Shown here one piece after another: positions 1 through 9,431 of a stretch of DNA of 64,000 bases. Within the stretch, counting starts at the first letter, position 1; each line of letters starts with the position of its first letter. A model generated the notes under the pieces. The model searched no databases, had not been told where the DNA came from, and saw nothing but the letters and a program-made list of their open reading frames with translations. The translations under genes and the position numbers were made by a program. Source of the stretch: Selaginella moellendorffii (Eukaryota > Streptophyta > Lycopodiopsida > Selaginellales > Selaginellaceae); contig NW_003314261.1 in NCBI RefSeq assembly GCF_000143415.4, positions 434,001 through 498,000 of the forward strand, in the 5' to 3' direction.

Positions 1-470
1 ATCTCGGTCTCGGTCTTGGTCTCGGTCTTAGTCTCGGTCTCGGTCTTGGTCTCGGTCTCGGTCTCGGACTCCATCTCGGGTCCTTCTCGGACTCCATCTC
101 GGATTCCATCCCGGGTCCATCTTGGACTCCATCTTGGACTCCGTCTCGGTCCATCTCGGACTCCATCTCGGACTCCGTCACGGTCCACCTCGGACTCCGT
201 CTCGGACTCCATCTCGGACTTCGTCTCGGACTCCATCTCGGACTCCGTCTTGGACTCCGTCTCAGACTCCGTCTTGGACTCCGTCTCGGACTCCGTCTTG
301 GACTCCGTCTCGGACTCCGTCTTGGACTCCGTCTCAGTCCACCTCGGACTCCATCTCGGACTCTGTCTTGGTCCACCTCGGACTCCATCTTGGACTCCAT
401 CTTGGACTCCGTCTCGGTCCACCTCGGACTCCATCTCAGACTCCACTTCGGGTCCATCTCGGACACTTCC
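1..470. repeat. 12-bp minisatellite (ctcggactccat type) inside LTR1
   Basis: There are about 35-40 degenerate tandem copies of a 12-base unit related to ctcggactccat, alternating with a ggtccat variant. The reverse-complement unit (gagatggagtcc) fills the same LTR segment at about 1005-1110, 42240-42540, 49130-49330 and 56190-56530. A related block on this strand lies at 3895-4265. Copy number differs between LTR copies, which accounts for most of their length differences. Confidence 0.85.
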
Positions 471-607
471 ACGTGTCATGTGTTGGTCCTTTTGGGTCCC
501 TTTTTGGAGCCTCGCTTATTGCTCGCTTCATGCTCGTTCCTTGAGCACTTCGTTGGGAGTTCCACTCCCGCTCTCAACCTCTCAAGTTGGAGCCTTTTAG
601 TCCAAAT
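1..607 (-). repeat. LTR1-family LTR fragment, reverse orientation
   Basis: The window opens inside a reverse-oriented copy of the long LTR that recurs at 921-2195, 3059-4470, 42008-43704, 48894-50662 and 55958-56726. Bases 1-470 are the 12-bp minisatellite of this LTR. Bases 470-607 are unique LTR sequence. The copy is interrupted at 607 by the TRIM array and resumes at 2882. The protein-like reading frames across it (runs of Ser-Asp and Thr-Pro-Ser-Arg) are products of the minisatellite and are not genes. Confidence 0.75.
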
Positions 608-802
608 TGTAAGCAACCAAAGGGAACGACTCGAGAGACGATCCATAGGGGTTCAAATATAGAGGGAAAGGGCCCATGAATAAGAGTGCACCCCCTTTCC
701 AAACAGTTAAGGGTCTTGGGATATTTGGGGTTAAGCGTCCTTGGGTTTGAATAGTACTGGGTTGGGTGACCTCCCGGGAAGTCCAAACTCAGGAGCTTAC
801 AT

Positions 803-814
803 TTGGTATCAGAG
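803..814 (+). other. TRIM primer-binding site (initiator tRNA-Met type)
   Basis: TTGGTATCAGAG directly follows the TRIM LTR end. It matches the complement of the 3' end of plant initiator tRNA-Met. The same site follows the LTR at 2481 and at 36666. Confidence 0.75.
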
Positions 815-920
815 AGGTCTCGGGTCCGACTCTGTTGGTTGGCTAGGGGAATCGCACCACATGTTGATTGACATCTGGCTGGTCCAGTTTGCTCCCGCTG
901 GGCTCGACCCGAGGGGTAGG

Positions 921-2195
921 TGTGAGACACAAAATCCCTAGGCCCCAAAATGGAGCCGGAAGGGCGCCACGTGGTAGTGGCCGAAGCGAGAGCCAAACAA
1001 GCGTCGAAATGGAGTCCGAGATGGACCCGAGATGGAGTCCGAGATGGAGTCCGAGATGGACCCGAGATGGAGTCCGAGATGGAACCGGGACTGAGATCAA
1101 GTCCGAGACCGAATCCGAAGTCGGATCCGAAATCGGATCCGAGATCGAGCCAGAGACTAAGTCCAAATACTAATACGGGTCAAGGGGTGAAAGCCCAAAG
1201 CGTGCGTCTCCCAGGGGGGGTTCCAAAAGTATAGTAGGGAGAGTGTGGGGGTTGGAGCCCAGTGGAGCCAGTTTGGCCAGGAAGGGCCAGTTTGGCCCAG
1301 GAAAGGCCAGTTGGGCCCAGGAAGGCCAGACCCAGTGTTGGGTGATGAGCTGACCACTGGGAAGTCCAAGACTAGAGTGAATACGGACCGACAAGCGGGG
1401 TAGCTTGGTGAAGTGTTCAAGAGCCGGCTCTAGTTCCCCCGGGAGATCGACTGGCCGATGCTCCCAGTCCAAGTGTGGGTGGCACTACCTACTTGGATAC
1501 CAGGCGTGGCTCAACGGAACCTCGCTCTAAGCCCATGGCTAGAGCACCTAAGGGCAGAAGGCGAGGAGAGTACCCAGGTGGCTCGCGTAAGGCCACGGTG
1601 TTCCGAAATGTTGTCCCAAAGGCCCAGACTGTGGAAAGGAGGAGGAGCAGTCCTCTGGGGTAATGACCAAGGACACAGTCGTGTGGTGAGGAAGTCCCAG
1701 AGGACCGTGGGACTTAGTGGTCGGGCCTGTGGGTCTCGATCCAGTGGCAGTGTTGGCAAACACAGCCAGGGGCAGAAAGGGACTTAGTGGGGACTGACAG
1801 AGGGATATTGGGGAAGGCTATTCCCCTTGTCGGTGGGCATCCTAGGGATGCTAAGGAGTGGATCTGAGATGACCACTCACGGATGGTTTGCCTAGTCTTG
1901 GAGAGCCAAGACGGTGATGCAAGTGGTATTGGACTACCAGTGTGGCAAAGGTGATTGGGCATGGCCTTAGCGTAACGGGCTGCTATGTCGGGTGTACCTT
2001 TGAGTGTCGGTCATGGGATTGGACACGTGGAGCACTTGGACAAAGTGCAAATGTTGAGTGGCATGGATGCCATTCTCGGGGCTAGCAAGTCCCAAGTCCT
2101 GGATTGGACTTATGGAGGTTGTGAATGAGACTCCTCCAAGTGGTCAGAGGTGTGGTTAAGTGACTAAAGTAGAATGGAAAATTTAGTTGCTTACA
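921..2195 (+). mobile_element. Solo LTR of LTR1 family nested in the TRIM internal region
   Basis: The LTR starts TGTGAGACAC and ends GTTGCTTACA. It is flanked by the perfect 5-bp duplication gtagg (916-920 and 2196-2200). The uninterrupted TRIM internal region at 2580-2610 contains the same site once, which confirms the insertion. At 1275 bp it is shorter than the 42008-43704 copy, mainly because its minisatellite is shorter. No internal region follows the LTR, so it is a solo LTR left by LTR-LTR recombination. Confidence 0.9.
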
Positions 2196-2881
2196 GTAGG
2201 GTGTCAAGAGAGCGAGGCTCTCAGGAGAGTTGTGGCTCTCAGCTTCCGTTCACGAGGGCGTGAACTTGCAGGGAAGCGTGGTGGATTGTAAGCAACCAAA
2301 GGGAACGACTCGAGAGACGATCCATAGGGGTTCAAATATAGAGGGAAAGGGCCCATGAATAAGAGTGCACCCCCTTTTCCAAACGGTTAAGGGTCTTGGG
2401 ATATTTGGGGTTAAGCGTCCTTGGGTTTGAATAGTACTGGGTTGGGTGACCTCCCGGGAAGTCCAAACTCAGGAGCTTACATTTGGTATCAGAGAGGTCT
2501 CGGGTCCGACTCTGTTGGTTGGCTAGGGGAATCGCACCACATGTTGATTGACATCTGGCTGGTCCAGTTTGCTCCCGCTGGGCTCGACCCGAGGGGTAGG
2601 GTGTCAAGAGAGCGAGGCTCTCAGGAGAGTTGTGGCTCTCAGCTTCCGTTCACGAGGGCGTGAACTTGCAGGGAAGCGTGGTGGATTGTAAGCAACCAAA
2701 GGGAACGACTCGAGAGACGATCCATAGGGGTTCAAATATAGAGGGAAAGGGCCCATGAATAAGAGTGCACCCCCTTTTCCAATCGGTTAAGGGTCTTGGG
2801 ATAGTTGGAGTTAAGCGTCCTTGGGTTTGAATAGTACTGGGCTGGGTGACCTCCCGGGAAGTCCAAACTCAGGAGCTTACA

Positions 2882-3058
2882 TTGCTCGCTTCATGCTCGT
2901 TCCTTGAGCACTTCGTTGGGAGTTCCACTCCCGCTCTCAACCTCTCAAGTTGGAGCCTTTTAGTCCAAATGTGTTACGCTCGTTTGGCTTTTGCTTCGGC
3001 CACTACCATATGGCACCCTTTCGGCTCCACTTTGGGGCTTAGGGATTTGTGTCTCACA
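2882..3058 (-). repeat. Continuation of reverse LTR1 fragment after the TRIM array
   Basis: Bases 2882-2970 repeat 519-607 exactly. The sequence then runs to the LTR1 terminus (reverse complement of TGTGAGACAC) at about 3058. It directly abuts another reverse LTR1 copy. Confidence 0.75.
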
Positions 3059-4470
3059 TCCATGTGTCCGATCCCATGACTGACACCCCAAGGTACCATC
3101 AACCTATCAGCTTGTTACACTATGGCCATGCCCCTTCACCTTGGTTACACAGGTGGTCTAACACCATCTGCATCATAGTCCCGTCTCTTAAAGACTGAGC
3201 CATCCGTTCACGAGAGATCATCTCAGATCCACCCCTTTGCATCCTTAGGATACTACAGGCATGGGGAATGACCTTCCTTAATATCCCTTTTTCAGTCCCT
3301 ACCAAATCTTTTTTTATTCATGGCCGTGTTCGCCAACATTGCGATTAGATCAAGGCCCATAGACCCGACCATTAAGTCCTATGGTCCTCTGGGACTTCCC
3401 CCCCACATAACCGTATCCTTGGTCACTACACCAGAAAACTACTCTTCTTCCTTTTCATAGTCTACGACTTTGGGATGACATTTTGGAACACATGGCCCTA
3501 CGCAAGCCTCGTGGGTATTCTCTCTGCCTTCTGCCTTTGGGTGCTTTAGCCATGGGCTTAGAGCGAGGTTCTGTTGAGCCACGCCAAGTATTTAAGTAGG
3601 TAATGCTACCCACGCTTGGACTAGGAGCATCGACCATTTGATCTTCCGGGGGAACTAAAGCCGGCTTTTGAACACTTTATCAAGCTACCCCACTTATCGG
3701 TCTGTATTCATTCTAGCTTTGGACTTCCTAGTGGTTATCTGTCACCCAACACCTGGGTACAGCCTTCCTGAGCCAAACTGGCTCCATTGGGGTCCAACCC
3801 CCACACTCCCCCTTGAGGGACAATCGCTTTAGGCTTTCACCCAACAACTTGTATTAGTATTCAGACTCGGACTCGGACTCAGACTTGGTCTCGGTCTCGG
3901 TCTCGGTCTTGGTTCCATCTTGGACTCCATCTCGGACTCCATCTCGGACTCCATCTAGGGTCCATCTTGGACTCTATCTATGGTCCATCTCAAACTCCAT
4001 TTTGAGTCCATCTCGGACTCCATCTTGGACTCTATCTCGGGTCCATCTCGGATCCATCTTGGACTCCATCTTGAACTCCATCTTAGACTCCATCTTGGAC
4101 TCCATCTCGGGTCCATCTTAGACTCCATCTCGGGCTCCATCTCGGGTCCATCTCAGACTCCATCTCAAACTCCATCTCGGGTTCATCTCGGACTCCATCT
4201 TAAACTCCATCTCGGGTCCATCTCGGACTCCATTTTGGGTCCATATCGGATTCCATTTTGGGTCCTCTTATGTCCCTTGTCTAGAGACTCACTTACTGCT
4301 TGCTTTGTGCTCATTTCTCGAGCACTTCGTTGGGAGTTCCACTCCCACTCTTGATTTTTCAAGTCGGAACTTTTGGTCTAAACATGTTAACTTGTTTGGC
4401 TTTCATTTCGGCCATTACCATGTGGCACCTTTTCGGCTTCACTTTGGGGCTTTGGGATTTGTGTCTCATA
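3059..4470 (-). repeat. Reverse-oriented, truncated LTR1 copy
   Basis: This runs in reverse through the LTR1 landmarks: the region matching 43500, the segment matching 43000-43300, the segment matching 42830-42960, the minisatellite (3895-4265) and the LTR start at about 4470, where TGTGAGAC has decayed to TATGAGAC. The CTTACA end is missing on the 3059 side, so it is a truncated copy. It has no gene content. Confidence 0.75.
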
Positions 4471-4539
4471 AATATATGGTTATGAGTTTAAATCTCCTGT
4501 GAGTTTGAGTTTGGCTTTGGTTTAGGTGTATCATATTTG

Positions 4540-5068
4540 TGATTTCCTGGAGGATATACAAATCAAGCTTAAGTTGGTAAAGTTGAATCTGAGCCAAACT
4601 CAAGATTGAGACAAAAGATTGGTTAATGAGTATCATCGTCATTAGGAATATAAAGTTGGTGACAAAGTTTTTTTTAAGTTGTCAGATGCATAATAGTTTT
4701 TAAAAGGAGGTGGTAATGCTAAGTTGTCTCCACAGTATTATAGGTCTTAGACAATTTTACAATATATAAGGGATTTTGCTTACACTTTGGATTTATTAGC
4801 TAGTTTAAAGATTTATCCAACATTCTATATGAGCAATCTTAAAGCATGTTTACACTCTAGTAATATCATGGATTAATTCATCATCTAGGTACTAAAGATT
4901 GATGTTGAGAAAGCTAATCCGGCCAATATTTTTGCTTAAAGATTAGTGAACTCATGCCAGAAGATAACTAGGGAATTATTAGTTCAGTGGAATGGTTATT
5001 CCATGGACAAAGTTACATGGGAAATTAAGGATGATGTGTAGAGAGGGTTTTTGAGTTTTAATTATGAC
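4540..5068 (+). pseudogene. Decayed Ty3/gypsy chromovirus integrase C-terminus and chromodomain
   Basis: Forward-strand translation, with stops and frameshifts, shows typical integrase-tail motifs. YKVGDKVFFKLS lies near 4650. SLKIYPTFYMSNLKAC lies near 4806-4855, resembling the usual R-I-H-P-V-F-H-V-S-x-L-K block. A short chromodomain-like segment (LLVQWNGYSMDKVTWE) lies near 4978-5030. The rest of the element is not recognisable nearby. It is an old inactive fragment. Confidence 0.65.
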
Positions 5069-5805
5069 TTAGATAACATTCTTGAGGAAGAGAAGAATTG
5101 AGTTTTATAGCTATATTATTATATGATTTAAGTTATTTATTTTATTCTCACTTTCTTGTTTCCATAACTGTATTGTCATGTGAGAAAGCTGTATTAAATT
5201 GCCACAAACTTCAGCATCAACAGCAACCAATCAAAGTGGAAATCTTCACCCAGACACTGCTATGCTCATTCAGGCTGCCCAAGAAACATTGGCAGTCAAA
5301 CAAAGATTCCAGCTGCCACACTTCCCAAGAGCAAGTGGTGGGATAATGACTGCTAGGAAGCTAGGCTTAAATAACAACAGGCTATGAACCAACATCATCC
5401 ACATGCTGAAAGATTCCACAAGACTTTTTGGTGTTTATGCAAGCGTAAAAAACGGACATTTGTACCTAGCACGCTTAATGAGACCACATTCACGACCTAC
5501 ATGCTCATGCTCACGTGATTTTCTGCAAACGCAAGAAAGTCACACTTCTCAATGATATTTAATGAAACTATGTCTCGCAGATCGATGATATCTGATCCAG
5601 CGGCTACCTTGTCACAAAGCACCTGAGAAAAATGGCATCACAGCAGAGGTCCTGCAAGCAGCGAGTCCTTGCGAGAAGATCTGTTTCCGACAAGGAAACC
5701 GAGGATCTGTGGATCGCAAACCGAACATCTTCTGGTAGCATAAATCCAAACCGTTAGATTCTTATCAATGGACGGCTGGATCTGGAGCCCTAATTGATAC
5801 CGGCA
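5069..5805. other. Intergenic, no gene recognised
   Basis: No convincing reading frame is seen. The last 200 bases probably contain the promoter and 5' UTR of the P-loop gene that starts at 5806. Confidence 0.5.
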
Positions 5806-7092
5806 ATGTCCAGTGGCGAGGTCAGTGGTTTGGATTGGGATGCGCGTGCTGCAAAGGTCGAGGGCCTGCAAGCTGTGGTGCTGGAAGATGGCGACGGAAG
5901 CTTCTTCAATCGCCAGGTGGAGCTGAGGGCATTGCAGGCACGCCTGGCTACTCGTCCGGTGGCTGTGACCATGGTTATTGGGCCAAATGATTGTGGGAAA
6001 ACTAAGCTGCTCAAGCGGCTGAAGGAGATTTGGCTTTCGGACGAGGAGTTGGCGGCCACTTCTCCAGTGTTCTACTTTGACATGAGGACGGACGCGTGGG
6101 GCAGTCCTCAGGATGCAGCGGACCAAGTGCGGAAAATGTTTTGGCGATGGACAGATGTGTTGATGAGTTGGGCGAAAAGGGTGGAGCAGGGATTGAGTGC
6201 CGTCACCCTCAAGAGAGCCGGCAGGAGTCTCGGTGTGGACATAGCGCTGAAAGATGTCTTAGAGCTTCTTCCGCTTGGTAACGAGGCTAAGGCAAGCGAT
6301 CTGGCCAAGGTGATGCACGCCTTCTCTGCACTAATCGGCCGAACTAAAATGACGTATCCAATCTTCATCTTCGACCAGGTTGATAAGCTGAAGAAGTGGG
6401 AAAAGGAAGATCTTGAGACCTTCTTTGGCTTCTTCAGGGCTCTGGTGAAGCAGGATAACAGGGCGTATCTTATACTCAGTAGCTCGGACGACTTCTTCAG
6501 GGTATGGCTCCGGGACATGTTCAATCCTGGACACTGGGAGCCGTTTGGTGTGGGATACTTTCCAGAATCTGATGCACGTACGTTCTTTGATGGTCACTCT
6601 ATTCCGGCTGCTGGCAGGACACTCCCTCCAGCGTTTGGAGACTCTGATTGGAAGGACATCTACGAGGTATGTGGTGGGTCTCCTCTGCTCCTTAATCTGT
6701 GTGCTCGCGCTGCTGCTCACAACCCCATCAGCTGGAAGGTAGCAGCTCATTCTGTTATGTGCAATAGCCTTGGAACGATCCAAATGGGCCTTGCAGCTAC
6801 ACCTGCGATGGGCTTCTCTCCCGAGAAGTATGAGTCAATTTGCAAGAAGATAGTGCAACATGAGTTTATAGGTGCGAAAGCTGTCCTAGCGGAAATCTAT
6901 AGCGGCAACAGGGTACAATGGAAACAGGAGATGTTGGCGATGTCGGCAGGTAACTTTATTCATGTGCGATATGTCACCGGAATGACGTCGTACTCGGATG
7001 TGAGGCTTTCCGATGTTGGGAACGAGGTTGACCTAGTCATGGCGCGCTCTCCTGCTGATCGAGCAGCTATGAAGGACGAGTTACGACTCTGA
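5806..7092 (+). CDS. Intronless P-loop NTPase (archaeal-ATPase/STAND-like)
   Basis: A single exon encodes about 428 residues. I chose ATG 5806 because the frame's more upstream start is not an ATG. A Walker A motif, GPNDCGKT, lies at residues 59-66. A Walker B-like strand, PIFIFDQVDKL, starts at residue 185 and supplies the acidic residues. A sensor-like strand, YLILSSSDDFF, follows. A later GGSPLLLNLCARAA helix recalls the GxP motif of STAND/AAA-type ATPases. No signal peptide, membrane segment or partner domain is evident. These features fit the archaeal-type ATPase (ATPase_2-like) clade of P-loop NTPases, of unknown role in plants. Its lack of introns contrasts with neighbouring genes having five to ten, so retroposition or horizontal acquisition is possible. 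Confidence in a real gene is high, and in the family moderate. Confidence 0.8.
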   Translation: MSSGEVSGLDWDARAAKVEGLQAVVLEDGDGSFFNRQVELRALQARLATRPVAVTMVIGPNDCGKTKLLKRLKEIWLSDEELAATSPVFYFDMRTDAWGSPQDAADQVRKMFWRWTDVLMSWAKRVEQGLSAVTLKRAGRSLGVDIALKDVLELLPLGNEAKASDLAKVMHAFSALIGRTKMTYPIFIFDQVDKLKKWEKEDLETFFGFFRALVKQDNRAYLILSSSDDFFRVWLRDMFNPGHWEPFGVGYFPESDARTFFDGHSIPAAGRTLPPAFGDSDWKDIYEVCGGSPLLLNLCARAAAHNPISWKVAAHSVMCNSLGTIQMGLAATPAMGFSPEKYESICKKIVQHEFIGAKAVLAEIYSGNRVQWKQEMLAMSAGNFIHVRYVTGMTSYSDVRLSDVGNEVDLVMARSPADRAAMKDELRL

Positions 7093-8019
7093 GTTGGACA
7101 CATAAAATTATTGAAATAAACAAAATTCAGGGATGATTTAAATTTAAACCAATGTAATTGGTCTTTGGGCTAATTAAGTATGTACATTTTTGTATATCTT
7201 TATATATGGGCCTTGCAGCTCACAATTTTGATTATCTTTCAATGTGATTAGCTTCTAGATTAGGGATCTAAACTCTCTCTCTCTCTCTCAAGTTGAATAT
7301 ATAAAAGTTTTACTATATGAATCATTATTTATTTATAGAAAATCATTACACTGTAAAACAAGAAAATAAGATCCTAGTATAAATATGGGCTAGTGAATTT
7401 AATTTTTGGTTTGCTTTACTACTTAGGGCTAATATATAGTATATAGTATAAATTGGTAAATCATGTAGATATATCTGATTTTCGCACTAAGTTCACCACT
7501 CTCTATAGCCATGTCATAGTTTAAAAATAGTAAATCTATTTAGAATATACCTGGATATTTTGGTATATTCTACTATCTAAGGGTTTAAATATATTTATAT
7601 TAATCCTCTGTTTATAAATATATACATGCTTATAATTTATTAACCTGCTTAAACAACATCCAATAGGTTAGTAAACTTTTATTTGAGTCCTTGAAAGCTT
7701 GGAGCTGAAAATTGAAAATTCCCCAAATTCTCGTAACTTGTATCAGTAGCTAAGATAATCTATTTATATCTTATCACTTAGAGTAGTTTGTAATTAAATT
7801 ACAAAATGAAATAGCAAATTTTTAGATATTTTTATCTTTTCTATTTTAAGTAGTGATATTTCACTGTAAAATAAATATAAAATTATGTGCAAACACAAGA
7901 AAAGAAACATTGGAATTGATTACCAACTACTCTGTTGCTTAGTTGATCTGACTTGGAAGTTGCATTGCCAAGTGCTTCCAACCTGGAAATTTCCTATCAG
8001 AGAAAAAAATGTTGAGCAA
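7093..8019. other. AT-rich intergenic sequence with short (ct)n run
   Basis: AT-rich sequence with a ctctctct run at about 7274-7289. No supported gene. Confidence 0.5.
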
Positions 8020-8205
8020 CAAATTTTAGAACTCAAGAAAGGAGAAGCGAAGAAGTCTTCAACGCCAGAATGCCGTCAAAAGAAGCCAGCGGAAACTAAA
8101 GCATATTGCCTAAACTCCAGGAAAAAATATCCGCAAGATCGTCTTCTGGAATCTCCAGCAGCGCATGCCCAGGATGGAGCACCCATTCCTCTGCAAGTTC
8201 GGACA
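8020..8205. repeat. Diverged partial duplicate of the kinase gene 5' region (11876-12150)
   Basis: The block beginning aaaggagaagcgaagaagtc (about 8038) matches aaaggagaagcgaggaagtc at about 11878. Similarity continues through the following roughly 70 bases, and a second stretch near 8130-8180 (caagatcgtct, then gcccaggat) matches 12080-12145. Orientation is the same. The reading frame across it on the plus strand is therefore probably not a gene but a decayed copy of 5' exons and introns of the minus-strand kinase gene. Confidence 0.6.
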
Positions 8206-8347
8206 AGAAATTGAGAGTATGGATAGTGAAAACATGGGGAATGTCCCATGGTTTTCTCACAAACTTGTCATGATTTTCTCTTTTAGTGTTGAATGCCTTC
8301 CCGAACTAAGAACAAGAACAAGATTTCAAAACCATGGCATGATTATT

Positions 8348-9042
8348 CTAGGAATTAAAATAAGATCGCTGTACGTAAGGTTTGAAGACGTCGTTGAGCA
8401 CAGTCTTTGAAAGCAGTGACGCCTTGAGCAGGGAGAACAAAAAGAAGAAACTGAGAATTTACCTCGTTAACGCCCACGCTGACCTCAATACTCTCGAGGT
8501 CGGCCATAGTTTTCACCTTGAGCGTGTTGAGCAGGACGATGCTCTTGATCGTGGAAGTCGGGTAGACTTCGAGCTCGACGGTGATCATGAAGATCACATT
8601 GTCCTTGACGTAGCCAGTAGTTTGAGGGGATTTTCCTATCTTCAGCACTTGATGAGAATAATCAGGATGGCATGAGAAGTGTGTACTGCCAGCGCTGAAA
8701 TTGCAGCAGTTTTGACGCCCACACTTGTAGACCGGAGCAGTGGAATCCGGCCCTTCTAAGGTAAGAATCTTTCCTCCCCGAAACGCGGAAGCATCCGTCA
8801 CCAGATCGGTGAGAACGGTCTTGCTAACTTCCATGCTCGACTGATCCATCTTCTCGAAGGAGCCTGATCACAGACCCCACCGGAAGCACGAGAAAGCTCA
8901 TGAGGAGATCAACGAAGTCTTTCTTTGCCTCGAGGAAGGGAACAGTGCGATCGGACTTCTTGTAGAGGAGATTGACTTTCACCTCCGCGGCAGGAGAGGA
9001 AGACGTAGAGCGCGACGTGAAAGCAAACGAACGAGATAACAA
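8348..9042 (-). pseudogene. DUF674-family gene, frame disrupted, no clear ATG
   Basis: The N-terminal part (9042 down to about 8855) reads KVNLLYKKSDRTVPFLEAKK, then DFVDLLMSFLVLPVGSVIRLL, the hallmark start of plant DUF674 proteins. The next DUF674 part (EVSKTVLTDLVTDASAF, a YKCGRQNCCNF Cys pair, YVKDNVIFMITVELEV) is open in a different frame from about 8849, so a one-base shift occurs near 8850-8860 unless a very small intron is present. A 40-nt intron at 8423-8462 (GT-AG) joins GVNE to ASLLSKTVLNDVFKPYV, matching the family's conserved ASLLSKTxLxxVF block, and the frame ends at 8348-8350. No in-frame ATG precedes the first block; a stop lies at 9079-9081. The function of DUF674 is unknown. 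Confidence 0.65.
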
Positions 9043-9060
9043 AGCAAATGCGACGACAAG

Positions 9061-9112
9061 TTCTAAAGTTCTAAAGTTCTAAAGTTTTAAAGTTCTAAAG
9101 TTCTAAAGTTCC
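9061..9112. repeat. 9-bp tandem repeat (aaagttcta)n
   Basis: About five and a half copies of a 9-base unit, one with a single substitution, lie directly 5' of the DUF674 coding remnant. Each unit carries an AAAG core, which is also the Dof-factor core. Any regulatory role is inference. Confidence 0.85.
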
Positions 9113-9266
9113 CTGCTCCGAAGAGCTCGCGAAGTCATGAATCGGACCTGTTAAATCACTGTCGAATCTCGTGCACCAGGAACGATAAAAAAAAGGATGG
9201 TCGTTCGCGCCGATATTTGGAAAACTTAATTCTTGAAACTTTGGGGTTGACATGCCTGCCGGGACT

Positions 9267-9339
9267 TGGAGATGCCGGGTATCGATCCCGGTGCCTCTCG
9301 CATGCTAAGCGAGCGCTCTACCATCTGAGCTACATCCCC
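9267..9339 (-). tRNA. tRNA-Ala (AGC)
   Basis: The 73-nt cloverleaf on the minus strand starts GGGGATG and pairs with CATCTCC plus discriminator A. The D-loop region is GTAGCTCAGATGGTAGAGC (A box). The anticodon loop is CTTAGCATG with anticodon AGC. The T arm is CCGGGATCGATACCCGG (B box). No intron and no encoded CCA. It lies between the DUF674 remnant and the kinase gene. Confidence 0.95.
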
Positions 9340-9431
9340 TTAGCACAAAGATAAATTTTGCAAAGCTATTCTCAAGGCATGGATGATTGATTTCCCTGAG
9401 AACGAAGTTGAGAATAGAAGCCACTTACAAG

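Larger units (their letters stand above)
608..2881 (+). mobile_element. TRIM-type miniature LTR retrotransposon, tandem LTR-int-LTR-int-LTR array
   Basis: Three near-identical LTRs of 194-195 bp lie at 608-801, 2287-2481 and 2687-2881. Each starts TGTAAGC and ends GCTTACA. The first two are followed after one or two bases by TGGTATCAGAG, the usual plant primer-binding site complementary to initiator tRNA-Met. The clean internal segment (2482-2686) is only about 205 bp and has no coding capacity, as in terminal-repeat retrotransposons in miniature. The first internal segment (802-2286) is the same sequence split by a solo LTR1 at 921-2195. The outer flanks show no 5-bp target duplication but an 89-bp one (519-607 and 2882-2970). 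Other copies are at 36471-36759 and 49594-49787. Confidence 0.85.

Noticed and set aside
1..470. CRISPR-like array
   Set aside because: The repeats are contiguous, degenerate and without spacers, and the genome is a plant nuclear genome.
16..662. Long frames rich in Ser-Asp or Thr-Pro-Ser-Arg repeats
   Set aside because: They are translations of the 12-bp LTR minisatellite, open in several frames on both strands, and recur in every LTR1 copy.
7885..8214. 109-codon plus-strand frame
   Set aside because: Much of it is a decayed duplicate of exon/intron sequence of the minus-strand kinase gene.
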